Shown here one piece after another: positions 43,598 to 52,849 of a DNA stretch of 64,000 bases. Below the pieces are notes generated by a model. That model searched no databases and had not been told where the DNA came from. It was given only the letters and a program-made list of their open reading frames with translations. The position numbers and the translations under genes were made by a program. The stretch's first letter is position 1, and each line of letters begins with the position of its first letter. Source of the stretch: Batillaria attramentaria (lineage: Eukaryota > Mollusca > Gastropoda > Batillariidae); the NCBI GenBank assembly GCA_018292915.2, contig JACVVK020000090.1, positions 470,001-534,000 of the forward strand, given 5' to 3'.

Positions 43598-45005
43598 GAC
43601 CATCAAGATGATGATGTGGCAACAGTTATTGGTTGAAGGCTGTGAAGAGGTGGGTTTTCAAATTTGTTTTGTGTCTGCATATCTGGGAGATCATTCCAAC
43701 AAGTCGGACCCTGGTATGAATAATTACGCTGACCAAAGCTCTTTGTCTTGACAAAGGTCTTTGTGTTGTATCTTAAGGCCGTTCTTAACCGGGCGAACAA
43801 CCAGTCCGGCGAACTTGTTCGGCGAACTGTGTATTGTATACGAACAGGGCGAGCGCGCACACGTACGTAGTTCCAGAGGTTCGGCCGAACTAGTTCTCTT
43901 TCCTAACCGACCGTTAATGATATGCATTCGTTATCGCCCGAACAAGGCGGAAGTTGAGACAATCGTAAACAACCAAAATGGCCGCCTTCGTAGATCGAGA
44001 CGACATGCGCACAACAGCTCTCCCCGAGCAACCAATCAGAGCGCAGGATCGGCCAAAGGATCGCGAGGGTTCCCACGACACGCTGCGCAGACCTCAAACC
44101 TAGTTCGGCGTACCTTTCGAACCAGGGTTTGCGAAGAAGTGTTCTGTCGGTTAAGAAACAACTTGCGCGAATCTTGTTCTCCGTACTCTTCGAACCTAGT
44201 TCGCGAACCAAAAAATTCGCCCGGTTAACAACGGCCTTTAGCTTCATGAATACTAGCATTGTCCTCCTACGCTACCACCTCACGGAACCCCTCACAGACT
44301 TACCAATAACCAAAGTGGAGGTTTTGGTGTGGATGTCTGGAGGAAACACCGCGTAGTAGCGAAAGGTTTGTTTGGTAGTGAACCAGATGAGGGGAAGTTT
44401 GCGGCGGAACCCACACTCTCCTCTCTGATACTCTGCTCCCGTGCGAGAGTCCGTGAAAGGCTCGAGTGACATCTTGACGATGTCGTGGGGGAGTTCGTGA
44501 AATGGTGCTCGACGTCTGGGGCGAGGGAACTGGTTGCCCACGGACATACCTGCCGCCTGGATGTATCGCACGAAGAATAAACGCATTTTAAATCTACCAA
44601 CACAGGGTGAATGATGACAAGAACGAAAATATAAAAAAATGATGTTTTGCTTGGACTATCATCATCAACATCATCATCATCGTCGTCGTCGTCTTGTGGC
44701 AATAGCAACAACACCAACAACGAAAACAACAACAACAACAACAACCATCATCATCGTCATCGTCGTCGCCGCCGCCGTCGTCGTTGTCTTGTGGCAATAG
44801 CAACTACAGCAACAACAAAAAACGAAACGAAAAAAAAACCCAAAAAAACTACAACAAAAAAGCAACGACGACAGACAGACTGACAGACTAACAGACAGAC
44901 AGGCATAGAGAGGAACAGAGAAATAGAAGTTTTGACAAAAACTAAATAGTGTTGGCATAGCCACTGACCATTTTCAAACGTCGTTGCTTCGTGAAAATGA
45001 CAAGC

Positions 45006-45070
<65 letters not shown>

Positions 45071-45374
45071 AATGACACTTTATTTTTCAAGGATGAAAGA
45101 TTAGGTACAGCGTCCTTTCTTGTAGCTTGTCCTTGCTACATTCTACTACACAAACTCTCTCTCTCTCTCTCCCTCCCCCCCCCCCCCCCCCCAATTTCAA
45201 ACGGAATAACATCAAATTGATAGTAAAAGGAAAAACGTTAAGAAACGTAATAGTGCAGGCTCACACCAATACAGAATGACATCGTGACTATTGAGATCTG
45301 CAACATTTAACCCTAGGCATAAGTTAATTGGTACAGACAATCTGAAATTTAGTGGACCAGTAATGCCATCCATT

Positions 45375-45430
<56 letters not shown>

Positions 45431-47064
45431 GTATTCATTAAATAATTTCTTACCATTTCGTTAGTGTACCAGCAACACGTATAATTGTTCAGCCGCGAAT
45501 ACATCTTCTTCATGGAACAGCCGCCGTGAATCGTCCAATCAGATGTGTCGACAGACACGTGACACTCGGTCTCTGCCGGGTCTATAGGGTCTGCAATAAA
45601 TCAACCGAATCAATGTGATCGTTGACCACGTGTTTCCAGACAAATTCGGGGTTTGGTGTGCTAAATAATTGGTTTATCAATCCAATCCAATCAAAAGTCC
45701 AATTTCACATCGCACAGGCACCCAGTGAAAAAAAAAATTCCATGCACGGGTGAGGGAGGGAGAGATGATGACGATGATGACGATGATGATGATGATGAAA
45801 CGTTATTTATCAACGGTAAAAGATTTGACAGACATTCGCCGGTTTACAAACTTGCCGTTGCTAATACTACAGAGACTATCTACTAAGAAAAAATGGAGCA
45901 AAATATAAAAGAAAGAAATTCAACACAGAAAATTATGCACTAAACTACAAGAAACAAAACCATAGAAAAAATCGTCCATCAGGAGAGAGAGAGAGAGAGA
46001 GGACTCACAGATGACGTCAACCAGACACGCCGATCGTTTGATTCTTTTTCTCATTTTTATGTCTGTGCCCGTGAACAAACACTTGTAAGTCCCAGCTGAC
46101 ATGCGGGTCATGGACTCCGACGTGAGTTCAATCTGGCTGTGGAGACAAAAACAACTTACAAGTAGACTCAGACATTTCTATATATACAAAGCCCGTAACA
46201 ATGGAAGGAACCAAGCAAAGAATATGTAATCAGTACAGATTCATCATCAGACTATTATACTCATTCTCATCATCATGACCCTGTCTGCTTTCGGGCCGTC
46301 CATGGATTCCATCCATGACGAAAAACAACAACCAAACAACTACAATAACAACAACAACAGACACAAGAAAAACAAACAAACAACAACAAACACAAGGAAA
46401 ACAAAAACAAACAAACAAACAAAACAACAACAACAACACCTCCTCAAAAATGGGGCGGTCGGTGGTCTAGTGGTTAAGAGACCTGTCACCAATGCGAGAG
46501 GTCAGGGTTTCGAGTCCCACTCGGGGCAAAGAATTTTTCCTTCTCGCTTCACCGTTCATTCGTTCTCTCTGGGTACTCCGGCTTCCTCCCCCTCTGCTTT
46601 GGAAATGTTCAGCCCACCAAACTTGAAAAATAAATGCAATTCTAAAATTCCGAAATTTAAATAGCTGAGCTGACCCTTCGCACCACGTGATTGTAATGCG
46701 TTTATGTCCGGTGTATGAGAGAATGTGTGTGATTCACGTGAGCGTTCGTGTTGGGTTCAGTTCGCGGCGCTTTGAGCCGATTCATGTAATTGGGTAAAGC
46801 GCCTATATAATACTCATTATCATTAGTATTAAAACAACAACAACAACAAACAAACAAACAAACAAAAAACCCAACAAAAAACAAAAAAACAAAACAAAAA
46901 AAACTTAAACAAAAAGAAAACAAAACAAGAAACAGAAGCCAAAACAAAACAAAACACCACCAACAACAACAACGAAACAAGATGGCCACCAGCCCAATAT
47001 GTTGTTTCCATTTAATCACCTGCTGTCGTCGCGGTCGTTCTTTTGTAATGCTATGTATCCTGAA

Positions 47065-47118
<54 letters not shown>

Positions 47119-48205
47119 TCGCAGACTCCATTGAGACCTATGTGGTGTTCTCTCACTCTATTATGCTACTGAGTGAGAGTCAGTGGGAAAAACAAATCCC
47201 ACTGCACCAATGAAACTCCCGCTTTCCCCGTCTACAAACAGAGAACTTCCGAAAAGTGGCGACACATCCCCAAGAAATGCCAGCATCACGTCAATCAAAC
47301 ACGACGTCGGGAAAATGACGCTGACATATTTTGCGACAGTGCGCGTGTGCCTTTTCTGCGATGTTTGTGAGGCGTGTGGCTTGTGTAGCGGAAATGTGCT
47401 TTGAGTACAAATTTTCGCGTCAACCGACGACAACGGCTGCAGTGAGTCTTTCTATTTTATTTATTTATATATTTATTTTTTTATTTTATTATTATTATTA
47501 TTATTATTATTTTTTTTTTTAAGGGGGGGGGGGGTATTTTTTATGGACCGCCAGACACATTATCTATATATAGAAGGAGCGATTTTGAGATCTAAAATGG
47601 GTTCACCAGCACTTTCATGAGGTACGGCTTACGTCAAAAGTATAATAGCGACAACCTCCAAAATTCACTCTGCTTAAAGTCCCTATTCATGCTATCCATT
47701 TCCCCCCAAAATGGAGTGATTTAGATAAATATTACGCCTTTAAACGCCAGAAAGCCAACTTTTCTGAAAAGGGCGATAACTGGCAAATCGTATGTGTGCA
47801 ATCATACCTGGATCGGGCCTTCTATTCAACAATCTTGATTCATGAAGTAACCTCAAATTTGAAATCGATCGGTTGAGTATTTTCGGAGATACAGGCATCT
47901 GAACTGGGTTCACATGCAGTGTCAACTGAGGTACGGTTTACATGAAAAATATAAGAGCGACCATTTCCGAATAGTGACTCTGTTCAGAGTTCGTATTCAA
48001 GCTATCTACTTCCAAAAAAATGAGTGATTTAAATAAATATTACGTCTGTATACGCGAGACAACTAACTTGTCTCAAAAGGGCGACAACTCCCAAATCACT
48101 TAAGCAATCGCCACCACGCTCGGTTCCTGTAATCTAAGATTTTGATATATTCGGATACCCCAGATTTGAAGCAATTCGGTTGAGTATTTTCGGAGAAACA
48201 GGCTT

Positions 48206-48279
<74 letters not shown>

Positions 48280-49002
48280 ATGGCACTCACTGAGACGGAG
48301 AAGTGCGTTCGGTGCACCATACACGCCAGCATCGATGACGCACGTTTTCTGCGTCATTGTCAGAGTTACACTTGCAAAATCGTCTCTGCGGGAGATCGGC
48401 AGTGACGTGCGTTTGTACCGCAGATGCTTGCCTATGAACGTGGAAATTTTAGCCCGTCCTATGATGTTTCCATTACTATGGAAACAACATAAAAACAGAC
48501 CCCCCCCCCCCTCCTATCCCCCGGAAAAAAACCCAAACAAACAAACAACAAATCAAAAAACACCACCAACAAAAAACAAAAAAACAAATTAAACCAAAAA
48601 ACAACAAGAAACAAACAAGAAACAAACAACAACAATAACAAACAAACAATAACCCCCCCCCCCCCAAAAAAAAAAAAAATACCCCCCCCCCTCCAAACAA
48701 ACAAACAAAAAAAAAAAACCCAAACAAACATGTACCATAGAAAAAGTGTCCTTACTTCATACTGGCGTTTCTGTATCTGATCTGCGTGTTGGGGACGGAA
48801 CCCTTGTTGACTCGAGTACACTCCCCCTTCCTAGAACATTTGCCGATCAGTATGAACCGCTTACTGGTGAGGTTGTTCAGCAGGTCATCAGGCGACCAGT
48901 ACGCTTTCACCTCACCGGCGAACCGTGACTGGCATGTCAGGTGGTGCTCACGACCTTCTTGCACACTGGTGCGACAGTGGGACTCAGCTGTCTTTACCAA
49001 GC
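30170..49002 (-). CDS. Ig-superfamily type I receptor with long tyrosine-motif tail (10 exons seen, 5' and 3' ends not found)
   Basis: Exons 48756-49002, 46009-46136, 45454-45590, 44304-44556, 42950-43213, 41804-41988, 39897-40008, 37787-38054, 35584-35813 and 30170-32799 chain in one frame for 1484 codons with matching phases. They encode five Ig-like domains. Four are split over two exons each; the third is a single phase-1 exon of the cysteine-rich type also found in the neighbouring receptor gene at 53-64 kb. A transmembrane helix (WLIVLVVLFVIVLAVVSVI) follows, then an 876-codon cytoplasmic exon rich in Ser, Pro and Lys with five Y-x-N-x motifs and two YESV motifs, expected to recruit SH2 adaptors when phosphorylated. 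The first seen exon starts in phase 1 after an acceptor, so a signal-peptide exon should lie between 49 and 53 kb. The last exon ends at a strong GTGAGT donor with no stop. I do not recognise a specific named orthologue. Confidence 0.85.
32879..33407 (+). mobile_element. SINE-2, long copy
   Basis: Head with A box (TAGTGTAGTGG) and B box (GAGTTCGAGTCCC), a body of about 400 bp with ATGACACGTCTTATGATG and GGGAGGAACACCACTGGAAC, then poly(A) and (CAA)n. The direct repeat CTTTGAAAAGGC flanks it. Confidence 0.85.
33480..33858 (+). mobile_element. LINE 3' end fragment with (GT)n in 3' UTR
   Basis: Reads CWNDLPLSIRYADTKLSFKT, NLKTHLFTAFNQ and stop, then CACATCATCATCTTG, (GT)n and a 3' end GGAGGGCGTCCGTTAAGT with (ATT)n. 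The same family occurs inverted at 43527-43800. Confidence 0.75.
34061..34358 (+). mobile_element. SINE-2, internally deleted copy
   Basis: Head and 3' body of SINE-2 with about 190 bp missing between TCGAGTCCCCAGCC and GTAGTTGCCGGGCC. The direct repeat AAAAAATGTAAGCA flanks it. Confidence 0.85.
34452..34558 (+). mobile_element. SINE-1, partial
   Basis: Starts within the B-box region (TCCCGGCTGGGGCCAAATA) and runs to the CCCAAACACCCATCC tail. Confidence 0.75.
34858..35556. mobile_element. Inverted-repeat element (GGTATAGTTCGCCC family), copy with LINE insert
   Basis: Ends GGTATAGTTCGCCCGCTAGG and inverted CAGGCGAACTATACC. It contains the LINE fragment 35095-35392, which accounts for its extra length over 36886-37149. 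Confidence 0.72.
35095..35392 (+). mobile_element. LINE 3' end fragment
   Basis: Reads ATPTVWNSLPMGLRQQPSL, AFRSALKTHLFQQAFS and stop, then a 3' UTR ending GTGCGCTATATCAATGAAAT and (ATT)n. It lies inside the larger inverted-repeat element 34858-35556. Confidence 0.72.
35584..35813 (-). CDS. Receptor 2 exon: end of Ig domain 5 and transmembrane helix
   Basis: Encodes EETGLYILRLTNPEG, an F-strand motif in which the usual cysteine is absent, then a linker and a hydrophobic stretch of about 24 residues (FAWLIVLVVLFVIVLAVVSV). Donor GCGG|GTGAGT. Confidence 0.88.
35904..36194. mobile_element. MITE with GGGCCCGTATGTAA terminal inverted repeats, copy B
   Basis: Inverse orientation of 707-988, sharing AGGCACCTTGCTGGAATGG inside. 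Interior poly(A) expansion. Confidence 0.74.
36216..36387 (-). mobile_element. SINE-1, full length
   Basis: Complete copy flanked by the direct repeat TTACAATAGCAGA on both sides. It lies just outside the MITE 35904-36194. Confidence 0.9.
36783..36880 (+). mobile_element. SINE-1, 5'-truncated
   Basis: Body from GCCAAATATTTGGC through GGAAAAGGACGTTAAACACC to the CCCACCC tail. The tRNA head is missing. Confidence 0.75.
36886..37149. mobile_element. Inverted-repeat element (GGTATAGTTCGCCC family), short copy
   Basis: Almost perfect inverted arms of about 65 bp: GCTCAGTTGGTATAGTTCGC, TTAGGGGGTGCAAATGTATA, CAATTCCGTCGA. The centre is about 130 bp. Long-arm MITE. Confidence 0.8.
37290..37735 (-). 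mobile_element. SINE-2, full-length copy
   Basis: Minus-strand copy from the CTAACCACTACAC head at 37710-37735 to the ATGCTGCCCCAACTC 3' end near 37330. In a receptor 2 intron. Confidence 0.78.
37787..38054 (-). CDS. Receptor 2 exon: first half of Ig domain 5
   Basis: Encodes CSPRAAEEYENLPKLVYDPS and further residues to IIAKNIT. Phases 1 to 2, donor CCAG|GTGAGT. Contains ELCCGKL and AVCSEI cysteines. Confidence 0.78.
38108..38287 (-). mobile_element. SINE-1, full length
   Basis: Complete copy flanked by the direct repeat TAGTACTAAGATA. In an intron of receptor 2. Confidence 0.88.
38728..39096 (+). mobile_element. SINE-1, interrupted by a second SINE-1
   Basis: Outer copy starts GGGAGCCGGGATAGCCGAAT and runs to CTTACGTGGTGG near 38879. 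It resumes after the inner copy with CTTAGGTGGTGGAATAGGAC. Its head is more diverged than other copies. Confidence 0.82.
38877..39048 (-). mobile_element. SINE-1, full length, inserted in another SINE-1
   Basis: Complete minus-strand copy nested in the plus-strand copy 38728-39096, flanked by CTTACGTGGTGG and CTTAGGTGGTGG (one mismatch). Confidence 0.85.
39108..39305 (-). mobile_element. SINE-3, head missing
   Basis: 3' part only: CAACACGCACGCTCACGTGA, CAATCACGTGGTGCGAAGG, GGGCTGAACATGTCC. Confidence 0.72.
39650..39735. repeat. Dispersed short repeat, copy 1
   Basis: GTGTGCTAGTTGTTAGTGAT, TTGTTGTCACGAAAAA, GGTAGGGCAAAGTGCATGCC. Matches 63836-63925. Confidence 0.65.
39897..40008 (-). CDS. 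Receptor 2 exon: second half of Ig domain 4
   Basis: Encodes VVVFKCTAHNNVGESKEATA, a canonical F-G hairpin. The acceptor TTCAG is preceded by a long (GAT)n tract and is followed at once by GTAAGA, itself a donor consensus. Donor CTCCT|GTGAGT. Confidence 0.85.
40015..40202. repeat. (ATC)n trinucleotide array next to a splice acceptor
   Basis: ATC/CGT triplets with a CATC stretch. On the minus strand (GAT)n runs to TTCAG, the acceptor of exon 39897-40008. Confidence 0.92.
40958..41326 (+). CDS. THAP-domain ORF (122 aa), probably transposon-derived
   Basis: Starts MPHYHCVAIGCQNGSRKSDK and contains LWIKAIRRQNADPSRWPSVC and CSRHFVG. This is a C2CH THAP zinc finger (C-x4-C ... C-x2-H), normally a DNA-binding module of P-element-type transposases and host factors. 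It fills nearly the whole ORF, and no transposase catalytic part follows before the stop. It lies on the plus strand in an intron of the minus-strand receptor 2 gene. Likely a relic or single-exon domesticated fragment. Confidence 0.75.
   Translation: MPHYHCVAIGCQNGSRKSDKLEKFPETVLPNGEIVQFEPFSSKVSRNLWIKAIRRQNADPSRWPSVCSRHFVGNKRTNSVPVPTLFEHTAIVMEPKIKIERLSFPSKSSVRTDKQPKCLNKN
41352..41554 (-). pseudogene. SAP-like domain ORF with a frameshift
   Basis: Reads MASNVSVSTGEDVRDKIKSM and VPELKKISERQ, then in the next frame GVRLSGYTKAQLITLALEAD. Together these make a SAP-like helix-extension-helix DNA-binding motif. The shift falls at a GGGG run near 41460; unshifted, the frame stops at 41405. It converges on the THAP ORF. 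Confidence 0.45.
41804..41988 (-). CDS. Receptor 2 exon: first half of Ig domain 4
   Basis: Encodes VPSIQRFTLNGQKEEVTL and EMVIDCLVEG (B-strand cysteine). Acceptor CTTTCAG, donor GTCGAG|GTATGG, phases 1 to 0. Confidence 0.83.
42119..42234 (+). mobile_element. SINE-1, 5'-truncated
   Basis: Diverged body from AGCTGGGGGTCAAATG to GGAAAAGGACGTTAAGCTCC and a CCACCCC tail. Confidence 0.7.
42491..42663 (+). mobile_element. SINE-1, full length
   Basis: Near-consensus copy flanked by the perfect direct repeat CCTACCAAGTAAG. Confidence 0.9.
42690..42900. repeat. Compound (CA)n/(CT)n array with TTCGGGC spacers
   Basis: (CA)n then (CT)n blocks of 15-30 bp punctuated by TTCGGGCTC at least three times, ending beside a SINE-1 tail. 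Confidence 0.88.
42838..42892 (+). mobile_element. SINE-1 tail fragment
   Basis: Only GGTGGTGGAAAAGGACGTTA and the (CACC)n tail, embedded in a (CT)n tract next to the Ig exon 42950-43213. Confidence 0.7.
42950..43213 (-). CDS. Receptor 2 exon: cysteine-rich single-exon Ig domain
   Basis: 88 codons, phase 1 at both ends. Contains VHCPDNVV, NVTCTCSTDNIGKPPGWLVW and HTVKCELVW, the same pattern as the six repeated Ig exons of the receptor at 53-64 kb. Confidence 0.87.
43299..43504. mobile_element. piggyBac-like MITE, copy B
   Basis: 206 bp from CCCTTTCACTGCCAGACG to GGCAGCGAAAGGG, TTAA at 43295-43298 and 43505-43508. Same family as 8008-8212 in opposite orientation. Confidence 0.78.
43527..43773 (-). 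mobile_element. LINE 3' end fragment with (GT)n, inverted relative of 33480-33858
   Basis: On the minus strand it encodes FGQRNYSYQGPTCWNDLPDM, then a deleted stretch, CACATCATCATCTTGATGG and (GT)n. The microsatellite sits at the same point of the 3' UTR as in the 33.5 kb copy. Confidence 0.72.
43774..44240. mobile_element. Harbinger-like MITE, TTA flanks
   Basis: TIRs AGGCCGTTCTTAACCGGGCG and its inverse, with TTA directly outside both ends, as in PIF/Harbinger elements. The interior is rich in TTCG and GAAC motifs. Confidence 0.68.
44304..44556 (-). CDS. Receptor 2 exon: second half of Ig domain 2
   Basis: 84 codons starting AAGMSVGNQFPRPRRR and ending STLVIG at G|GTAAGT. The Ig match is weaker than for other exons (one cysteine, GECGF), but phases and splice sites fit. 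Confidence 0.7.
45454..45590 (-). CDS. Receptor 2 exon: first half of Ig domain 2
   Basis: Encodes YPIDPAETECHVSV and NYTCCWYTNEM. Phases 1 to 0. A (GA)n tract lies just downstream in the intron. Confidence 0.75.
46009..46136 (-). CDS. Receptor 2 exon: second half of Ig domain 1
   Basis: Encodes MTRMSAGTYKCLFTG, a standard F-strand motif with cysteine. Acceptor CTCCACAG, donor ATCT|GTGAGT, phases 2 to 1. Confidence 0.83.
46448..46835 (+). mobile_element. SINE-3, full-length copy
   Basis: tRNA-like head with A box TGGTCTAGTGG and B box GGGTTTCGAGTCCC, body CCTCTGCTTTGGAAATG, CACGTGATTG, GTGATTCACGTGAGCG, end AAAGCGCCTATATAATACTC. Confidence 0.78.
46976..48491. repeat. Dispersed 1.5-kb repeat, copy B
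   Basis: Same order of blocks as 2018-3838 (for example CTATGTGGTGTTCTCTCACT, TTTTCTGCGATGTTTGTGAG, CAAAAGGGCGACAACTCCCA), with the same terminal ATGTTGTTTCCAT / ATGGAAACAACAT pairing. Confidence 0.8.
48756..49002 (-). CDS. Receptor 2 exon: first half of Ig domain 1
   Basis: Acceptor TCTTGCAG, donor ATGAA|GTAAGG, phases 1 to 2. Contains EHHLTCQSRF with the B-strand cysteine and YWSPDDLL with a C-strand Trp. Confidence 0.8.
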
Positions 49003-49035
49003 CTGCAAGACCGAATTAATTAATGGCCTTAATTA

Positions 49036-49390
49036 ATTAATTATTGCTGCCTCAACTCTTTGCCGCCTGCAGTGGTGTTCCTCCCAGGTCATGGGTGGAA
49101 TCTACGGAGGGCTCGGGGTGGGGTGGGGTGGGTGTTTGGGGGTTTAACGTCCTTTTTCACCACATAGGCGGAGGGCTCGGAAGCTGGGGCAATTTTTATT
49201 ATGACGATGATGGAGATGAGGATGGTGGTATGGTGATCGATGCTGTGGAGGTCCGTGTGGTCTGGGACTGCAGGATTCCACGCTTCCTGTCATTGATATC
49301 CCAGCGTTAATCAGGCTTGAGAACTACGGCACCTGTAATGCCGGCTGTGTAATCATCCACACCATGAGATGTGTCATAACAAGAGAAGCA
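49036..49390 (-). mobile_element. SINE-2, partial, split by SINE-1
   Basis: 3' body of SINE-2 (CCTCCCAGGTCATGGGTGGA, TCATTGATATCCC) without the tRNA head, interrupted at 49118-49166. Confidence 0.72.
49118..49166 (-). mobile_element. SINE-1 tail fragment inserted in SINE-2
   Basis: A 49-bp 5'-truncated copy with perfect flanking repeats CGGAGGGCTCGG, splitting a SINE-2 copy. Confidence 0.82.
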
Positions 49391-49651
49391 CCCTCCCAAA
49401 GTTGGACCGGAAAATAAGTGAAACACTTGTAGGTCATAGAGAATCATTTAAAAACAGCATAATGCCCTTCCTGCCTTGATATTTCGCCCAACATATTGCT
49501 TTCACCAAGAACACTTGTGCGTCATTTCAGATTTACCCAAGCCACTCACCGTTACACTGGTTAGCAGACTACAATTCTCCGATAATAATCTGCGATCATA
49601 ATGGTGTTGAAAATGTAAAATCACTGTATCTTAGAACCTATTGACACCCAC

Positions 49652-49706
<55 letters not shown>

Positions 49707-49708
49707 GG

Positions 49709-49742
<34 letters not shown>

Positions 49743-50021
49743 ACCTTTATTTCAGGATAGAGTTGTTAGGCACTGGAAGGCCTCTCTTACACACTGTCCT
49801 GCTAACAGTACAACAGAAAATTCAGCTAAGTATTAGGACCACATTAAACCAGAATCTATGTGGCAAATAAAGGAGATTAGTACAAAACAAGCAAATACAA
49901 CAAAACATTTAACAAAGGATGTACATGTATAGGTATCCAGCATCAGTAAGGCGTTACTAAACACGCTGCTCACGTAAAACAATGCATCAGTCATGCATTT
50001 ATTATTTACAACCTGTCGTAA

Positions 50022-50056
<35 letters not shown>

Positions 50057-51900
50057 GAATATCCACCTGACACAATCAAGCAGACTGTGAAGACAGCGCG
50101 GAGAAAGTTCCCGCTGCGCCATCCGGGAAGCGTTTTGCCGATCAAGGCCCTCAACTCGGTCATCGCAGCCAGGGTTCAAAGAGCAATCCGCAGGAAAACT
50201 CTTCAGCCAGTGGAGCAAATTTTCCTTTCATTTCCCAGAACCCCACTCTGGACACACTAGCGGCATAGACCTAGCCTACGGGCAAGGTATGCCTTCTACG
50301 TTCTGTACGAACTTGTCCATCGTTTACAGGGTACAGGAGTTACTGGCTTGGTAGTTTTGACCGAGGGCTGCGATGGACCAATCACAGTCTGGATAACAAT
50401 GTATTGATGGTAACTTGACAGCTGCAAAGGCCTTGACTCGGCCAATCGACTGACGACCTGATCCTGTTTTGATGGTGGTTCGAAGAAATGTCTGGGCGTA
50501 GACAACAAGCCTGCCTCTTTTGAAGCCTGATCCCTCGCTGTCTTCAAAAAGGACGCAAGTGAAAGGCGTTCTGTGTAGTGACTCAAATGATGCTGCACAC
50601 TTTTAAGGACAAGGCTTCTCAATGTGAGTTTCCTTTTATGATGACATCTACGGCATCATCCCGAAAGTCCTGTTTGTAAACGCTTTAGGATTTGCAAACG
50701 GTTACTGTAGATGTTTTGCGAGCTACGACAATAAAGTGCTGAGCCTTGTGTGTGATTTTGATTTTGATTGAAGCAATAGAAGATGAAGCTGCAAACCCTA
50801 GTGCGTTCTACGGCGGAGGTTCTGTTCTTGTTTCAGACTGTGACAACAACAAAATCAACATTGACAGGCGTGTTTTTCTACAGTAGTGTCTACCGGATTG
50901 TGCGTGTTCTTCTAAAACAGAGTCGATGATGAAGGCTACTCTCCCTCCACAGGTCAGGCCTTGCACTTACAAACGACTTACTCAATGCTACACTTCTGAT
51001 GACGCAGTATGACGGCTGTTCTCCGGTGCTCAACCAACGCAAGCCAGCTGGCGATCTACAGAACCAGTCTGGCACGACCTGCCTATAGGCCTGCAATTCT
51101 GTGGCAGTCTTTCCTCGCCAGTTGTGGCGGCACCAAGATCTAAAGACCACGTTGGCAGCGGTAGCTTTTTGGTGAAGAGGATGAAGACTGAAAGCTAGCT
51201 TCTAACCACGCAGGTCTTTGAAGGAAGCAACGGTTCTGCTCTCTGATCTTCACGATGGCGGCAGCGCGTAGCGCTTACGTCAGACATAATCTGCTGAGAT
51301 AGGTTCCTAGAACGTCATTGAGATAGTAAGCGTTTTCAGGTTACACTTCTCCAATAACTTCCGGGGCATGTAGCAACAATTCCGCCACAGACAGTTATAT
51401 ATTTCCGCCACAGACAGTTATAGAATGTTTTGACTCTTTTTCAGTTTATGTGCAGAGAGAACACAATGGCAGCCTGGGGCTGCTTTGTGAATTGGTTTTA
51501 TGCCAGGTAGAAGTAAAAACAGTAACAAATGGGTCAGGCACGGGGGTTATTTGTATTCATGCGCGGCTGACACAAACAAGACTAGAACGAGCAGACGATA
51601 AAGGAATGAGGGAGTAGGTGGTCGCTGCTAGCATTGCAAAAAAAACAACAACAACAACAAAAAAAAAAACCCAGGGTACATTGGAAATAGTTTGAATTTA
51701 CCCTACACGTAAATCTTTGGCTTCTGGATATTTGTGATTTTTTTTTTTTTGGGGGGGGGGGGGGGGATTTCAAGGATTTCTAGGGTGTCGAGTGCAGCGT
51801 TAAGTTAAATTGGAGTAGACAGCGTTTTCTCTGAAATCCGTATCTGCGTAATGTAGCCTATCAAACACTTCCGCGCCAAGTGTAGGTAGTCAGGATAGCT

Positions 51901-51939
<39 letters not shown>

Positions 51940-52144
51940 CGCGCGCGCCACCCCACCGACCCCTGACAAGTTGACCTCTGGCAAAGCCCCTCCCCACCCC
52001 CCTCCACCCCCGCCTCAACACTAGTTGAAACTGAAACCGGTTTGTCAGTTCATCCTGCTTTTGAATATGTTGTTTTTATGCTGTTCGTGTAGTTTCGTTT
52101 TCACCCAAACCCAGTACATAAAATTACGGCATGCGTGACCACGG

Positions 52145-52311
52145 GAGGGAGGGTGGGGTGTTTGGGTGTTTAACCACACTACATGCGGGTGATAGCAAAG
52201 ACGGGGCAACGATGAAAAAGCCAGCACAAATATTTGGCCTCAGCCGGGATGCGAACTCACGACCCGAACATTACAAGTCCAACGCTCTACCATTCGGCTA
52301 TCCCGGCTCCC
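52145..52311 (-). mobile_element. SINE-1, full length
   Basis: Flanked by GCATGCGTGACCAC and GCACGCGTGACCAC (one mismatch). Contains a small deletion near the GGACGTTAA box. Confidence 0.87.
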
Positions 52312-52369
52312 CGCACGCGTGACCACACGGCTACATAATAAACACAATCATGGTTAGGAAACACACGTG

Positions 52370-52448
52370 CTTTATTCGTGTAAACTGCGTCATTATTCGT
52401 GTAAACTGCGTCATTATTCGTGTAAACTGCGTCATTATTCGTGTAAAC
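52370..52448. repeat. 21-bp minisatellite, about 3.5 units
   Basis: Unit ATTCGTGTAAACTGCGTCATT repeated head to tail with no spacers. Between the 3' end of receptor 1 and receptor 2. Confidence 0.9.
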
Positions 52449-52813
52449 AAAACTGTATACAGAGACAGCTAAATCATTTCTCATTCCGCAAGATTTCACT
52501 TCCAGACATTTTCAATAAGATTTCTGTTATTGAAATTCTTAATTTCAGGGAGAAATGCACCTGTGAACATACTTGTACATCTGTCTCCTACATCAATATA
52601 GTTATGTAGACAGTATTTTACTTATCAGGTGTGTACAGATCACTCTCTACTGACAGAAAGTGATTAAAAAGTGTATTGTTTAACGTGACAACATCGGAAA
52701 GGTTGAAAAACAACAAAACTTTTGTTGCTGTTTTCGTACTTTGTGCACAGTATTTCACAAGCCAATACTGAGCGTTAGGAAAAATGTTGATTTTTTTTCA
52801 CGCATCAACAGAT

Positions 52814-52849
<36 letters not shown>

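Noticed and set aside
52370..52448. CRISPR-like array
   Set aside because: Repeat units are directly adjacent with no unique spacers, and the genome is eukaryotic.
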